From: a virus
Length of the DNA stretch: 38,888 bases
Reading direction: 5' to 3' (one strand)
IMG/VR virus record: IMGVR_UViG_3300033145_002215
Location: 1 to 38,888 of that record
Shown here: positions 1 to 8,805 of the stretch, one piece after another
Layout: every line of letters starts with the position of its first letter
How positions within the stretch are numbered: the first letter of the stretch is position 1
The notes under the pieces: model-generated
Seen by the model: the letters and a program-made list of their open reading frames with translations, nothing else
Told to the model about the DNA's origin: nothing
The model's database searches: none
Made by a program: the position numbers and the translations under genes

Positions 1-678
1 TTCTCCAGTTTTTGGATCTTCTCTTAACTCTTCTACTTTACACAAAAGAGGATATCTTTTTTGATAATCCTTAAGACCGTATTTCCGATTTTCACTCATT
101 TTCTTTCTAGTTTCTTCAGAAACAAATTGTCCTTTACTACTTTTTCTCATTTTTTCCAAAGACTCTTCAGAAAAACAATTAAATTTTCCCTTGTTCCAAG
201 TAATTTTTCCTTTACCAGCCTCACTCATTTTTTTCCCAATTTTTGGACACATACTACAATTTTTCTCACAACACCACTTCCCATTTTTCATGTGATAGTG
301 GGCTTCTTTTCCACAACCATAATCACAAATATTTTCAGATTTTTCAATATATTTTAAATTAAAATGAATTTGTTTTTTACCTCTTTCTCTATTTTTTATT
401 CTTGATATTGAACATTTTCCATAATAACTTTCACAACACCACTTCCCATTTTTAAGTTGATAATGAGCTTCTTTTCCGCAACCATAATCACAAACGTGAC
501 CAGAATTTTCAACATATTTTGGTTTAAATGTGTTTTTATATTTTCTTCCTTTTGTTTTTATTCCAGTTTCTTTTTTTATAACTGGGCAACTTTGCCAGTA
601 TTTTTCACAACACCACTTTTTATTTTTTAATTGATATTTAGCTTCTTTTCCACAACCATAATCACAAATATGAATCAT
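1..678 (-). CDS. Homing endonuclease, zinc-module/NUMOD3 type (N-terminal part; runs off the window)
   Basis: The frame is open from an ATG at 678 to the window edge (226 codons, no stop). It has three copies of a cysteine module of the form CDYGCGKEA-YQ-KNGKWCC-CP, then NUMOD3-like repeats (SEETRKKMSE, WNKGK), then the stretch EELREDPKTGE that also occurs in the HNH endonuclease at 18464-19501. That match predicts an HNH nuclease domain beyond the window. NUMOD3 repeats are DNA-binding units of phage homing endonucleases. A GAACAAA...TATAAAA motif lies 33 bases upstream. I am confident of the family; the nuclease domain itself is inferred. Confidence 0.85.
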   Translation of the reverse strand, partial: MIHICDYGCGKEAKYQLKNKKWCCEKYWQSCPVIKKETGIKTKGRKYKNTFKPKYVENSGHVCDYGCGKEAHYQLKNGKWCCESYYGKCSISRIKNRERGKKQIHFNLKYIEKSENICDYGCGKEAHYHMKNGKWCCEKNCSMCPKIGKKMSEAGKGKITWNKGKFNCFSEESLEKMRKSSKGQFVSEETRKKMSENRKYGLKDYQKRYPLLCKVEELREDPKTGE

Positions 679-710
679 TATATTTTCCCCAGTTTAAATA
701 AAGTTCTAAT

Positions 711-725
711 TTTTATAATTTGTTC
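711..725 (-). promoter_or_regulatory. GAACAAA-N-TATAAAA motif upstream of the endonuclease
   Basis: On the minus strand this reads GAACAAATTATAAAA, 33 bases before the ATG at 678. Near-identical sequences precede queE (2816), the PIG-L gene (8748), queC (22080) and the plus-strand endonuclease (9666). A promoter with TATAAAA as its -10 part is the simplest reading, but this is inference. Confidence 0.4.
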
Positions 726-808
726 ATATATTTTAAAAAAGATTCTGAATAATTTTAAGGTATTATAACTTATTGTAGCTAAAATTTATTTCAAGTTTTT
801 CAACAATC

Positions 809-850
809 ATGGGGTAAATTCCAAAGAAAGTTTTTAGAATTTTACCCCAT
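809..850 (-). terminator. Hairpin downstream of thyX
   Basis: Arms ATGGGGTAAATTC (809-821) and GAATTTTACCCCAT (837-850) pair with one bulge. The hairpin begins 31 bases after the thyX stop codon. There is no clear U-run on either strand, so it may be a 3'-end stabilising hairpin rather than a classical terminator. The rest of the 679-880 gap holds nothing else I recognise. Confidence 0.35.
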
Positions 851-880
851 TCATATAACACTTATAAAAAGTTAATCTTC

Positions 881-1552
881 TTATTTCACTTTTATTTCAG
901 GTTTAAAATAAACATTAAAAATATCATCAAACAAAACAGGAATCTTTTCATGAAATTCTTTTAATAATGATAACATAATTTCTCTTATTTGTGGATGAGC
1001 AGCTTTTGAACATCTTAAATTTAAAATATGCCTCCATTCTCGAATATTACATGTCGTTACAATTTCTGTTTTTAATGAATTAGGAAGAATTGAACGAGCT
1101 TGTTGTGGAGACCAACCATTATTTAACAGTTGTATGTAAGCTGTTTCTAAATGTAGTAGATTACGACCCCAAATATTGTCGGCAGATGATTTAAACTGAT
1201 GCTTAAAGTTGTATTCTCCAGGCTCAATATCAACCCAGGGAGGAATAATAAAAGTAACTCCTCCACTATAATTACAATATCGTGTACTCTCTTGAGAGTA
1301 CACGGCGAGTCTATGCCGAACAAGCTCATGCGTCACGCCTCTATCACAAATAAATCTAACTGAAATATTCTCATGTTCAATAACAGAATGATGCCCACTA
1401 TTAACTATCCTTTTAACAAACTTTTTAGCACTATCATCTGTTATTAATTTTTCACTTTTGTAACATGTTCTTCCTGCGATTTCAATATTCTTTAAAATTT
1501 CTTCACCATTAATCTTTGTTAAAATTTCATGACTTGGTTTTATTAAATTCAC
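881..1552 (-). CDS. thyX: Flavin-dependent thymidylate synthase ThyX
   Basis: ThyX methylates dUMP to dTMP using methylene-tetrahydrofolate, FAD and NADPH. The 223-residue length is normal. The ThyX signature RHRLAVYSQESTR (RHRxxSxxxxSxR type) is present near residue 80, and GHHSVIEH is the upstream conserved histidine region. The start is GTG at 1552; its ribosome site GAGGAA lies in the last codons of the GroES-like gene, whose stop is two bases upstream, so the genes are translationally coupled. It supplies dTMP for the AT-rich genome and is the last gene of its operon before the hairpin at 809-850. Confidence 0.95.
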   Translation of the reverse strand: MNLIKPSHEILTKINGEEILKNIEIAGRTCYKSEKLITDDSAKKFVKRIVNSGHHSVIEHENISVRFICDRGVTHELVRHRLAVYSQESTRYCNYSGGVTFIIPPWVDIEPGEYNFKHQFKSSADNIWGRNLLHLETAYIQLLNNGWSPQQARSILPNSLKTEIVTTCNIREWRHILNLRCSKAAHPQIREIMLSLLKEFHEKIPVLFDDIFNVYFKPEIKVK

Positions 1553-1554
1553 TT

Positions 1555-1866
1555 TTATTCCTCACTTTTATTTTTTTTAAATTTTAATATCTCTGTTTTC
1601 TTTTCTTTTCTTAAAATACAATATACTTCTCCATATTTAAGAACCTTATAAACTTTTCCTTCAGAAAGCATGTCTTGGCCTCCATGTTGAGAAAATGCTA
1701 TAATATCATCTTTTTTAATATCAAGATTTTCTGCAATTGAAATAACTTTTCCTCTTAAAAAAGATTCAGGAAAAGCATTATCTGGTATTACTATTCCACT
1801 TTCTGTTACATTATTTTTAGGCATTACTTCTACTATTACATTTTCACCAACTGATATCATTTGCAT
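1555..1866 (-). CDS. GroES-like co-chaperonin
   Basis: A 103-residue protein with the GroES fold pattern: an N-terminal beta strand (VGENVIVEVMP), a mobile-loop-like stretch (NNVTESGIVIPDNA), G-KVISI, and a C-terminal strand ending in a lysine-rich tail. By analogy with T4 gp31 it would cap the host GroEL, perhaps to fold a phage capsid protein. The start is supported by GGAG six bases before the ATG. It sits between bS21 and thyX. The family assignment rests on pattern and length, with low identity to cellular GroES. Confidence 0.75.
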   Translation of the reverse strand: MQMISVGENVIVEVMPKNNVTESGIVIPDNAFPESFLRGKVISIAENLDIKKDDIIAFSQHGGQDMLSEGKVYKVLKYGEVYCILRKEKKTEILKFKKNKSEE

Positions 1867-1882
1867 AATATTCTCCTTTTTT

Positions 1883-2110
1883 TTAATTTAATTCTTGTTC
1901 ATATTTTATAGCTTTTATTGCTCGATTTCTTTTAATTCTTTTTTTAGTACTTGGTTTTTCGAAATACATTCTATCTTGAACTTCTTTTAATATTCCACTT
2001 TTTAAAACTTTTTTTTTAAAACGTCGGATTAAATTATCACCATTTTCATAAGCACGAAGTTTTACATAAATACTTTTTTCATAGAATTTATTTTGATTAA
2101 AATGTTCCAT
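1883..2110 (-). CDS. rpsU: Ribosomal protein bS21, phage type
   Basis: A 75-residue basic protein. It shows the bS21 order: a beta strand (IYVKLRAYEN), RRFKKKVLKSGIL (cellular RRFKRxxEKAG), then the R-x-FEKPSxxKR helix with a lysine/arginine-rich tail. Cellular bS21 binds the 30S platform near the anti-Shine-Dalgarno end of 16S rRNA. Phage copies are known in large environmental phages and are thought to replace the host protein and favour phage mRNAs. It has a longer N-terminus than cellular bS21. GGAG lies upstream of the ATG at a rather long spacing. Confidence 0.85.
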   Translation of the reverse strand: MEHFNQNKFYEKSIYVKLRAYENGDNLIRRFKKKVLKSGILKEVQDRMYFEKPSTKKRIKRNRAIKAIKYEQELN

Positions 2111-2133
2111 AATAAACTTAATCTCTCCTTTTG

Positions 2134-2796
2134 TTAAATAAAATTATAAATTATATGATCTCTACTTGAAAAATTAAATCGAAGTTTTTCAGCAATATCA
2201 AAAACTTCAGATGCATTTTTTAATAATTCTTCTCTTGTAATTCCTTTAACCATTAAATAGACTCTTTGATTAATATTAAGTTCTTCTACAAATTCTAAAT
2301 ATTCTTCTATAAGATCTCTTTTTTCATAAACTATTTTAAAATAAACATTTGAGATTTTAGATAATTTTTTACTTTTTTCTATTTCAATTTTTAAATCATC
2401 CTCTGCGAAAATTTTTGGTGAATATGAATATTTAACTTTTTTACTTGGATTAACTTTTTCTATAAGTTTTAAAAGATTAAAACCATTAGATTCAATATTA
2501 GCAGATGAATAATTTAACATATTTAAAAGTTTCAATGTATCATTAAAATGATTTTTAATAGTAGGTTCTCCACCAGTAATCATTGGAATTGTTTTTTCTT
2601 CATCTAAAATTTTTTGAAGATCCACTATTCTATATTTAGCTTCTTGTTGAATTCTCATTTTTAAAAGTGTATCACACCATTTACATTTTTTATTACAATA
2701 TTTAAATCGAAATAAAGAAACTCTTTTTCCTGAATCCACCCCCTCTCCTTGAAATGTATTTCTGTAGCATTCAATTAGTTTTACTGTTTCTAGCAT
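2134..2796 (-). CDS. queE: 7-carboxy-7-deazaguanine synthase QueE
   Basis: A radical SAM enzyme of the preQ0 pathway, converting carboxy-tetrahydropterin to 7-carboxy-7-deazaguanine. The 220-residue protein begins with the QueE substrate loop (FQGEGVDSGKRVSLFRF), followed by the cluster motif CNKKCKWCDT and the SAM-binding MITGGEPT (GGEP). AAAGGAG precedes the ATG, and a GAACAAAATATAAAA motif lies 20 bases upstream of the start. A QueC-like gene lies at 21508-22059. Phages use preQ0 either to modify their own DNA guanines or to affect host tRNA queuosine; no dpdA or folE/queD is in this window, so the product's fate is unknown. Confidence 0.88.
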   Translation of the reverse strand: MLETVKLIECYRNTFQGEGVDSGKRVSLFRFKYCNKKCKWCDTLLKMRIQQEAKYRIVDLQKILDEEKTIPMITGGEPTIKNHFNDTLKLLNMLNYSSANIESNGFNLLKLIEKVNPSKKVKYSYSPKIFAEDDLKIEIEKSKKLSKISNVYFKIVYEKRDLIEEYLEFVEELNINQRVYLMVKGITREELLKNASEVFDIAEKLRFNFSSRDHIIYNFI

Positions 2797-2815
2797 TTTA
2801 ATTAATCTCCTTTAA

Positions 2816-2830
2816 TTTTATATTTTGTTC
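2816..2830 (-). promoter_or_regulatory. GAACAAAATATAAAA motif upstream of queE
   Basis: A 15-mer ending 20 bases before the queE ATG. It is identical base for base to the one before queC (22080-22094), although the coding regions are unrelated. This makes it the best-supported pair of the proposed promoter family. Confidence 0.5.
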
Positions 2831-2861
2831 TTAATTTATAATTTTTATTCTTTCCTTTTTA

Positions 2862-2959
2862 CCGAGTATTGAGTCTATCCAATAACTTGAACAACATCAA
2901 TTTCCATTTTGATAATGAGCTTCTTTTCCGCAACCATAATCACAAATATGAATAATCAT
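2862..2959 (-). pseudogene. Decayed zinc-module remnant of a homing endonuclease
   Basis: Downstream of the polymerase stop, AAGGAT and an ATG at 2959 open a frame reading MIIHICDYGCGKEAHYQ, the same start as the endonuclease at 678. A short deletion and a TGA then break it where the module should read KWCC; CCSSYW follows after the stop. It is a scar of an endonuclease once inserted between polB and queE. Confidence 0.75.
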
Positions 2960-2972
2960 TTTTTATCCTTAA

Positions 2973-5900
2973 TTAAAACTCAAGAATTTTTGTTGGTATA
3001 CTTATTAATGGTTCAAGAAACTGATTAACTCGATCTGACCAATGAAATCTCATCATTGCTTTCATATCTGAAATATAATAATTTGGAAGTTTTAACTCAG
3101 AATCTGGAATACATATTACTTCTAATTTTTTCCCTTTAGTTATAAATTCTTTCTCATAATTCATTATAACTTTACTTGGTGCTTTATCATAATCAACGCC
3201 AAGAATTTTAAATAAATATCCTCTATCTCCAGTAGTAAAAGCTTCATACTCTAACAAATTAAAATTTTGACACGCTATCACATTTTGAGGGATTTTTTTA
3301 TACTCTTTCAAATTTTTTCCCCAGCCAGCGGGTTTCCCAATTTCTTTCTTACCAGAATTTATAGCTTTACTAATTTCTTTTCCTTTTCTTTCAACAAATT
3401 CATTAACTTTATTTATTGAAAAAATTTGAGATTTTAATATTATTTCAAGTAGTTCATTTAGATATTCTTTTGTTAAAGTTGAAAAATCTGATCTTTTCGT
3501 TGAGATTCCCATGGAAATTATTTTATCCATTTTTTGTCCTTCATTTTCTATTACCCATATTGCATACTGTTTTTTTTGTAAAAATAAACCAGTTTTTATT
3601 ATTAGTTCATTTTTTAAATCCAATCTATTTCTATCTAAAGGAACATTATGTTTTTCAACTATTTTTTGAACTATATCTTTATTTAAATAATTTTGAATTT
3701 GATCACAATATTTATGAATATCCTCTATTATTTCTATATCTGATTTATTTTTATCTAAAAGATCATCAAGAGTAATAAATAAACTATCAGTATCTCCAGT
3801 AATTACATATTTTGTATCTCTTGTCAAATCTCCATACATTTCAGATTTACTCAATGGAATAATTTCTTTCTTTTTTCTAGTTTTTAATTCTTCTGTAAAA
3901 TTGTTTCCATATATAATACTTTTTTTAATAGCTTCTTGACCACATAATGTTATAGTTCTTGCCAAATCTATATCAAAGAATCTAAAAACATTATTGCCAA
4001 GAATACCATAGATGGTATTAGCAAAAATTTTGTAAGACATTTGACGAGTATTATACATAGTCTCTAAATCTTTATTTTTGCTTATTTTACAATCAAACAT
4101 CTTCTTTTTATAAATTTTTCGACTGCTCAATAAACCTTTAAGAATATCTCCATAAAAAGAAAATTCTTTATCATGAGGTAAAAAGAAACATCCGGAAACA
4201 GTTGAAATTAAATTCTGATCTTTAACTTTTTTAATAAAATCTTCTTTAGATATTTTTATTACTTCTTTAGAAAAAGAAGGATCTAAAATAATTTCAAATT
4301 CATTTGGTAATTTATCTATGTCATATGTAAATTCATAACCTAAAGATGTATCTTTAAATTTCATCACAAAAGAGTTTAATCCAATATTATATGTAAGAAT
4401 ATTTGAAGGATATAGAGAAGTAAAATCAAAATCAACAATATATTTATGAACACCTCTTCTTGGTTCTTTAACATATGCACCTTCAAATTTTTTTCCTTTT
4501 GAATGAATATCTGCATTTTTTGAAGATAATCCTTTTTCTTTCATATATGCTACAATTAAAGAATCTAACATTCCCATTGGACTTGAAGATCCTTTAAAAC
4601 AATTTTTACTAATTATTTTAACTTCATTTTGTAGACTAATATGTTTTAATTTATTTTCTAAATCAACAAGGAGTTCAACATCTCTTCTATTATATCTAAT
4701 ATATTGATTAATATTTGTTTCATATAATTCATTAAAATCTTTACCAGAATCTAATTTTTCTTTATTTAATTCTAATTTTCCAATTGTTCCAAGTTTATAA
4801 TTTTCTTTTTTTGTAAAAGTATATGTTTTATAAAGAATAAGTTGATCTAATATTGTAAAACCATAAATGTCACATATTCCATACATTGAATTAAAATAAC
4901 ATTCATTAAAGGGTGATATAGAATTTTGACTAATTCCAATTTTTTTACATCTATTATATATGTAAGGAAGATCAAAACCATTTGAATGCCATCCTGTTAC
5001 TATATCAGGATTTAATTTTTTAAGATCTTTTATAAAATTATTAACTAATTCTTTTTCTGTTTGACATATAATAACTTCACCATTTAATTTATCTATTTCA
5101 ATTGTATTTTTATTCTTTTTTCCTAATAAAGATTTTGGATCAATAACATAAGTTATACATTTTTTATGATAATTATAAGAAATTAAACATATTGCAGCTT
5201 CTGCTTTATCAGGATGGGGAAATCCTTTTTTAGTTGAATATAATTCAATATCATGATATAAAATATTTAAATCTTTAATTGGTGCTTCTTCTTTATTTTT
5301 AATATAATAATCAATAGCATGTTTTGTTGTTATTTTTAAATCACCTTCATAAGTTCTTTCAGGATCTAATTTAATTTTATCTCGATACGGAACTGAAGCT
5401 TGTTCTAATTCTTTATAAGATACAATCTTTTTTGGAGAAATTTTTTTTGGAGCAAAATAAGCAACATAATTATCATTTTCTTTATGATAAATTTTTTTAT
5501 TATTAACATCTCGAAAAATATATAACACTTCTCTTTTTTTATTTAAAAATTGAATATCTACTAATCTATATTTATTAGTATAAAATTTCTCTGGAATTTT
5601 ATAATAATAAATACCTTTTTTTCCAGATGTTTTATTTGATGATATTGTTTTAGTTGTTTTATTTCCTGTTAGGGATTTAGCAACTTGAGCTAAGTCTGAT
5701 TCAAATATTGGTTCATATGATCTATCACGATTTACAAAACTGGGATGAACTGTTACAAAAATATTATATATTTTATTTTTATAACTCCATTTGAAAAAGT
5801 TTCCTCTTTTCTTAGTTACACCAACATTGCCCATTTCAAAATATCCTGCTTTGAAAGCATTCATTGGACTCGCACCCATAAGAACTATTAATTTTGGATT

Positions 5901-6248
5901 ACATTGTTCAATAATATTAAAACAATTTTCTTTACATAGATTAATAGTTTCTTTAGATGGATTTCCAGTGGTTCCATCTTTCAATATAGTTTGACATAAT
6001 ACAACATTAGTTAGTAAATAATTTAATTTATTTAATTTAAATTTTTCAAAATATTTACGAAAAGTTTTGCCACTTTTGCCTATTAAAGGTTGACCTTTTT
6101 TAACCTCATCCTTGCCTGGATTTTCAGCTATAAAAATTACATCAACTTTAGATAAATCTTTTTCACAATTAGTTTCTAAAATACATGAAGGAAATTCAAG
6201 TAATTCACATGCTGAACAATTAGCAAAAGAACTTTTTATTGAAATCAT
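2973..6248 (-). CDS. Family B DNA polymerase with N-terminal uracil-DNA glycosylase domain
   Basis: A 1091-residue fusion. Residues 1-195 form a family-4-like UDG: C11xxC14, motif AENPGKDEVKKGQPLIGKSG (41-60), two further cysteines (about 105 and 109) able to complete an iron-sulphur site, and HPS near 168. Residues 195-300 are an unrecognised linker. The 3'-5' exonuclease follows: DIE (about 333), NGFDLPYI (about 423) and YNRRDVELL (about 518). The polymerase has motif A DFTSLYPSNI (607-616), motif B KIFANTIYGILGN (740-752) and motif C TGDTDS (818-823). All catalytic acids are present, so both polymerase and proofreading should work. AAGGAT precedes the ATG. The UDG part could sense or remove uracil ahead of synthesis; its activity is untested. 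Confidence 0.93.
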   Translation of the reverse strand: MISIKSSFANCSACELLEFPSCILETNCEKDLSKVDVIFIAENPGKDEVKKGQPLIGKSGKTFRKYFEKFKLNKLNYLLTNVVLCQTILKDGTTGNPSKETINLCKENCFNIIEQCNPKLIVLMGASPMNAFKAGYFEMGNVGVTKKRGNFFKWSYKNKIYNIFVTVHPSFVNRDRSYEPIFESDLAQVAKSLTGNKTTKTISSNKTSGKKGIYYYKIPEKFYTNKYRLVDIQFLNKKREVLYIFRDVNNKKIYHKENDNYVAYFAPKKISPKKIVSYKELEQASVPYRDKIKLDPERTYEGDLKITTKHAIDYYIKNKEEAPIKDLNILYHDIELYSTKKGFPHPDKAEAAICLISYNYHKKCITYVIDPKSLLGKKNKNTIEIDKLNGEVIICQTEKELVNNFIKDLKKLNPDIVTGWHSNGFDLPYIYNRCKKIGISQNSISPFNECYFNSMYGICDIYGFTILDQLILYKTYTFTKKENYKLGTIGKLELNKEKLDSGKDFNELYETNINQYIRYNRRDVELLVDLENKLKHISLQNEVKIISKNCFKGSSSPMGMLDSLIVAYMKEKGLSSKNADIHSKGKKFEGAYVKEPRRGVHKYIVDFDFTSLYPSNILTYNIGLNSFVMKFKDTSLGYEFTYDIDKLPNEFEIILDPSFSKEVIKISKEDFIKKVKDQNLISTVSGCFFLPHDKEFSFYGDILKGLLSSRKIYKKKMFDCKISKNKDLETMYNTRQMSYKIFANTIYGILGNNVFRFFDIDLARTITLCGQEAIKKSIIYGNNFTEELKTRKKKEIIPLSKSEMYGDLTRDTKYVITGDTDSLFITLDDLLDKNKSDIEIIEDIHKYCDQIQNYLNKDIVQKIVEKHNVPLDRNRLDLKNELIIKTGLFLQKKQYAIWVIENEGQKMDKIISMGISTKRSDFSTLTKEYLNELLEIILKSQIFSINKVNEFVERKGKEISKAINSGKKEIGKPAGWGKNLKEYKKIPQNVIACQNFNLLEYEAFTTGDRGYLFKILGVDYDKAPSKVIMNYEKEFITKGKKLEVICIPDSELKLPNYYISDMKAMMRFHWSDRVNQFLEPLISIPTKILEF

Positions 6249-6259
6249 ATATATCCTTT

Positions 6260-6781
6260 TTATTGTTTTATTATTGAAAAGTTTTCTTCTATAAAATCTT
6301 TAAGTTTAATTTTTTGTTTCTTTTTTTTCTTTTTTAATTTAACTTTTTTTAATTTTTCTAATCCAAGAGTATTATAAATTGATTCTTTTTCTGGAGATTT
6401 TTCTATAATATCACAAAAAAGAGAAATATCATCATTTTTAAGTAAAGGTATTTTATCTCTTAGTTTTTTAAAAAGAACTTCTTTATGTCGATAAGGAAAA
6501 TAAACAATATCTCTTTGATTTATTTTAAAATTAATTACTGTTTCTTTAATAAAAATAAATAATTCTTCCTTAGAAATATATCTTAAATTAATATTATTAA
6601 AATAAGTATTCAAATAATGATTTAAAGGACCATTTTTTAAAAACATTTTAATAACATAAGTATGATTAATAGGAGAATTATATTTTAAAATATCTACATC
6701 TTTTGTGGCTTTTGGTAATGGTGATTTTTTAGACCCATCAAAAAGCCAAGAATTGAATACTTTATATGGAGATAATGCCAC
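6260..6781 (-). CDS. Unknown protein upstream of the DNA polymerase
   Basis: A 173-residue protein with a very lysine-rich segment (about 147-162, KVKLKKKKKKQKIKLK), which suggests nucleic-acid binding. I recognise no domain. The start is GTG at 6781 with AAAGGAAT from the end of the upstream glycosyltransferase. Its stop lies 11 bases before the polymerase ATG, so a role in replication is possible by position only. Confidence 0.7.
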   Translation of the reverse strand: MALSPYKVFNSWLFDGSKKSPLPKATKDVDILKYNSPINHTYVIKMFLKNGPLNHYLNTYFNNINLRYISKEELFIFIKETVINFKINQRDIVYFPYRHKEVLFKKLRDKIPLLKNDDISLFCDIIEKSPEKESIYNTLGLEKLKKVKLKKKKKKQKIKLKDFIEENFSIIKQ

Positions 6782-6784
6782 AAT

Positions 6785-7726
6785 TTATATTCCTTTCATA
6801 ATTTGAGAAATATTTTTATAAAAATCATCAACTTTATTTTGACATAAAAGTTTTGGAACTTCTAATTCTCTACCAAGACATATAGTTAAAGTATCTTTAA
6901 GTTCATCAAGATCATCATATAAATATTCTCTTGGGAGAATTTCTGGAAAACATAATTTATTAGGAGCTATCGGTATTGTATTATTTATAATTGCTTCCAT
7001 AACACTATAACCAAAAGTATCTTCTTTAGAAGTTATTAATAAAACTTTTCCTTGACTTAAAAATTTATAATAATCTTTCCAATTATTAACATTTTTTCTG
7101 ATAATTTTTCCAAATTCTTTTTCAATTTTATCTTCTATTAGTTTTGTAATTTTTTGATTATTTGGTCTTGCAACTGAAATAATATCATAAATTTTATTTT
7201 CTTTAAAAGTTTCAAATGGTGGAGTTGGAAGTGTGGTAATTATAATATTTTTCCAATTTAATTTTTTCAAATGATAATCACTTCCTACAAAAACTTTATC
7301 AAACATTTTTGCATTATAACTTTCAATACCAAATTTTGAATGACTAACTTTTTCAAAATAATCACCATAATTTAAACTTGTAGCATGACAAAAAGCAAAA
7401 CATTTTTTTGGTTTTTTATGATATAAAATATTACTAAATAATCCTGGAAAAGAAATATCACTTAAAAATAAAATATCATTATCTTGAAGTTTTAATTCAT
7501 TATATTCTTTTATTTGTTCACATTCAAACTCAATAGATTTTTCAATTGGAGAAAACATTTCATATTCTCCTCTTGATTTTTTAAATATTTTAGATTCAGT
7601 ATATTTTTTTCCTATAACTAAAACTTCATCAAAATACTTTTGAAATTGTTTAGGAAATTCAGAAATCCAAAATTCAGAATATCTCATTGTTACTGGAAAT
7701 TGTGGTACAAAAATTAATCTATTCAT
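6785..7726 (-). CDS. Glycosyltransferase, GT-B type (group 1-like)
   Basis: About 313 residues from the ATG at 7726, chosen because GGAAAA precedes it; an earlier in-frame ATG at 7765 lies inside the upstream gene and lacks a site. The C-terminal half has a GT-B donor-binding pattern: DIISVARPNNQKITKLIEDK, then a Rossmann-like strand (GKVLLITSKEDTFGYSVMEAI) matching the E-x7-E type region of group 1 transferases. The acceptor is unknown. It is separate from the main glycan operon, so it may modify DNA, virion or host surface. Confidence 0.75.
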   Translation of the reverse strand: MNRLIFVPQFPVTMRYSEFWISEFPKQFQKYFDEVLVIGKKYTESKIFKKSRGEYEMFSPIEKSIEFECEQIKEYNELKLQDNDILFLSDISFPGLFSNILYHKKPKKCFAFCHATSLNYGDYFEKVSHSKFGIESYNAKMFDKVFVGSDYHLKKLNWKNIIITTLPTPPFETFKENKIYDIISVARPNNQKITKLIEDKIEKEFGKIIRKNVNNWKDYYKFLSQGKVLLITSKEDTFGYSVMEAIINNTIPIAPNKLCFPEILPREYLYDDLDELKDTLTICLGRELEVPKLLCQNKVDDFYKNISQIMKGI

Positions 7727-7946
7727 TTTTATTTTCCAATCTATTTGATATAGAATTAAATTCAATTTTTAATTTGTTAAAAAATTTTATCATTTTTCTA
7801 ATTACAAAATATCTTTTATTTTTATTTAATAAGAAACATTTTAAACAAATTTGATGACCATCTGGAATTTGGGCTATAACAGACTCACTAGATAACATTC
7901 CACATCTTTTACAAATATTATTTTTGATATATGATACAGTTGCCAT
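7719..7946 (-). CDS. Small zinc-ribbon protein
   Basis: A 75-residue protein with CKRCG and CLKC about 25 residues apart, a four-cysteine zinc ribbon, then a basic C-terminal half. I chose the ATG at 7946 because AAAGGAAAG precedes it; extending upstream would translate the hairpin element at 7964-8015. The last codons overlap the glycosyltransferase start. Function unknown. Confidence 0.65.
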   Translation of the reverse strand: MATVSYIKNNICKRCGMLSSESVIAQIPDGHQICLKCFLLNKNKRYFVIRKMIKFFNKLKIEFNSISNRLENKNE

Positions 7947-7963
7947 TTTTAAACTTTCCTTTT

Positions 7964-8015
7964 TTATAAGATTAACGCGAGAAAACCTCGTGCCCTTGTG
8001 GCCGAGGTAATTCAC
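7964..8015. repeat. Hairpin element A, copy 1
   Basis: About 50 bases, far richer in G+C than its surroundings, matching 19988-20039. The core is stem CCTCG/CGAGG (7986-7990 with 8003-8007), a bulged T, a second stem GCC/GGC (7992-7994 with 8000-8002) and loop CTTGT, preceded by GCGAGAAAA. The other copy has A-T in place of G-C at the base of the second stem, a compensatory change. On the minus strand it forms the leader of the zinc-ribbon gene, ending just before its ribosome site. Confidence 0.65.
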
Positions 8016-8042
8016 TTAACATTCTAGTCTTTTTGTGATAAT

Positions 8043-8174
8043 TCAGTCTTCCAACTTCCAAAGTTTTTCAAGTATTGTGAAAATATAACTTGGTGCTCCT
8101 TTTTTGAGCAAAAATTGAGAATCATATCTATTACTCAAATTATAATGATTTTTTTCATCTGAAATTAAATCCAT
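8043..8174 (-). CDS. Small unknown protein, 43 aa
   Basis: An ATG at 8174 preceded by AAAAGGG opens 43 codons (MDLISDEKNHYNLSN...) ending in TGA. The -1 frame continues past this stop straight through hairpin element A1 and reads ELPRPQGHEVFSR before a TAA. The gene may therefore be a shortened version of a longer small protein. No family recognised. Confidence 0.45.
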   Translation of the reverse strand: MDLISDEKNHYNLSNRYDSQFLLKKGAPSYIFTILEKLWKLED

Positions 8175-8233
8175 ATTTAAACCCTTTTATTATAAATTGG
8201 TTATGTTGAATATAAAACTTTCTGTTAATAATT

Positions 8234-8725
8234 TTAAATAATCCATTTATTATAACCTTCAAAAAATACATACTTTTTATCATATTTCCATAAACTTTTC
8301 TGACTTGGATAAACTTTATTTAATAACTCTTCTTTTTTCTCCCATTCTTTTAACTTATGTATATATGGTGCATTCATATTAGTATTATAAAAAATTACAT
8401 TCAATCTTTGTCTTAAAAGTTGTTCTCCAATGGCTCCCCATTTTCGATGTTTTGGGTGAATTTCATAAACAGGATCTGGAAAATATAAAGTTGAATCAGG
8501 ATTTATAAAAGATTCAGGAATAGTATTTAAAAAAAGTTGAATTTTAATTTCTGTGTGTTCTTTTAATTTAAGAGCTTCTTCTCTTCTTTTTTGATCAATC
8601 TCACCTACATAAATAATAGATGGATTTTCTTTTGTTAAAATTTCATAATTTCCAATAATTTCATCATCAGGATGAGGTACAATAATAACGTGACCTTTAA
8701 AAATTTCTTGTTTTGGTATTTCCAT
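8234..8725 (-). CDS. PIG-L/LmbE family deacetylase
   Basis: A 163-residue protein with the zinc-binding motif PHPDDE (about residues 17-22), diagnostic of GlcNAc-PI de-N-acetylase/LmbE metal-dependent deacetylases. Members remove acetyl groups from N-acetylated sugars; here the likely substrate is a nucleotide- or lipid-linked amino sugar, consistent with the phage's other glycan genes. It is shorter than typical members (about 220-240). AAAGGAG precedes the ATG, and a GAACAAA motif lies 23 bases upstream of the start. Confidence 0.85.
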   Translation of the reverse strand: MEIPKQEIFKGHVIIVPHPDDEIIGNYEILTKENPSIIYVGEIDQKRREEALKLKEHTEIKIQLFLNTIPESFINPDSTLYFPDPVYEIHPKHRKWGAIGEQLLRQRLNVIFYNTNMNAPYIHKLKEWEKKEELLNKVYPSQKSLWKYDKKYVFFEGYNKWII

Positions 8726-8747
8726 AATTTTATATTCTCCTTTTTAT

Positions 8748-8762
8748 TTTTATTGTTTGTTC
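8748..8762 (-). promoter_or_regulatory. GAACAAA motif upstream of the PIG-L gene
   Basis: Reads GAACAAACAATAAAA on the minus strand, 23 bases before the ATG. It is a slightly diverged member of the family at 711, 2816 and 22080. Confidence 0.35.
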
Positions 8763-8805
8763 TAAATAATTTAAAAAATATCTTAAAAAAATTTAAAAAT
8801 GATTA

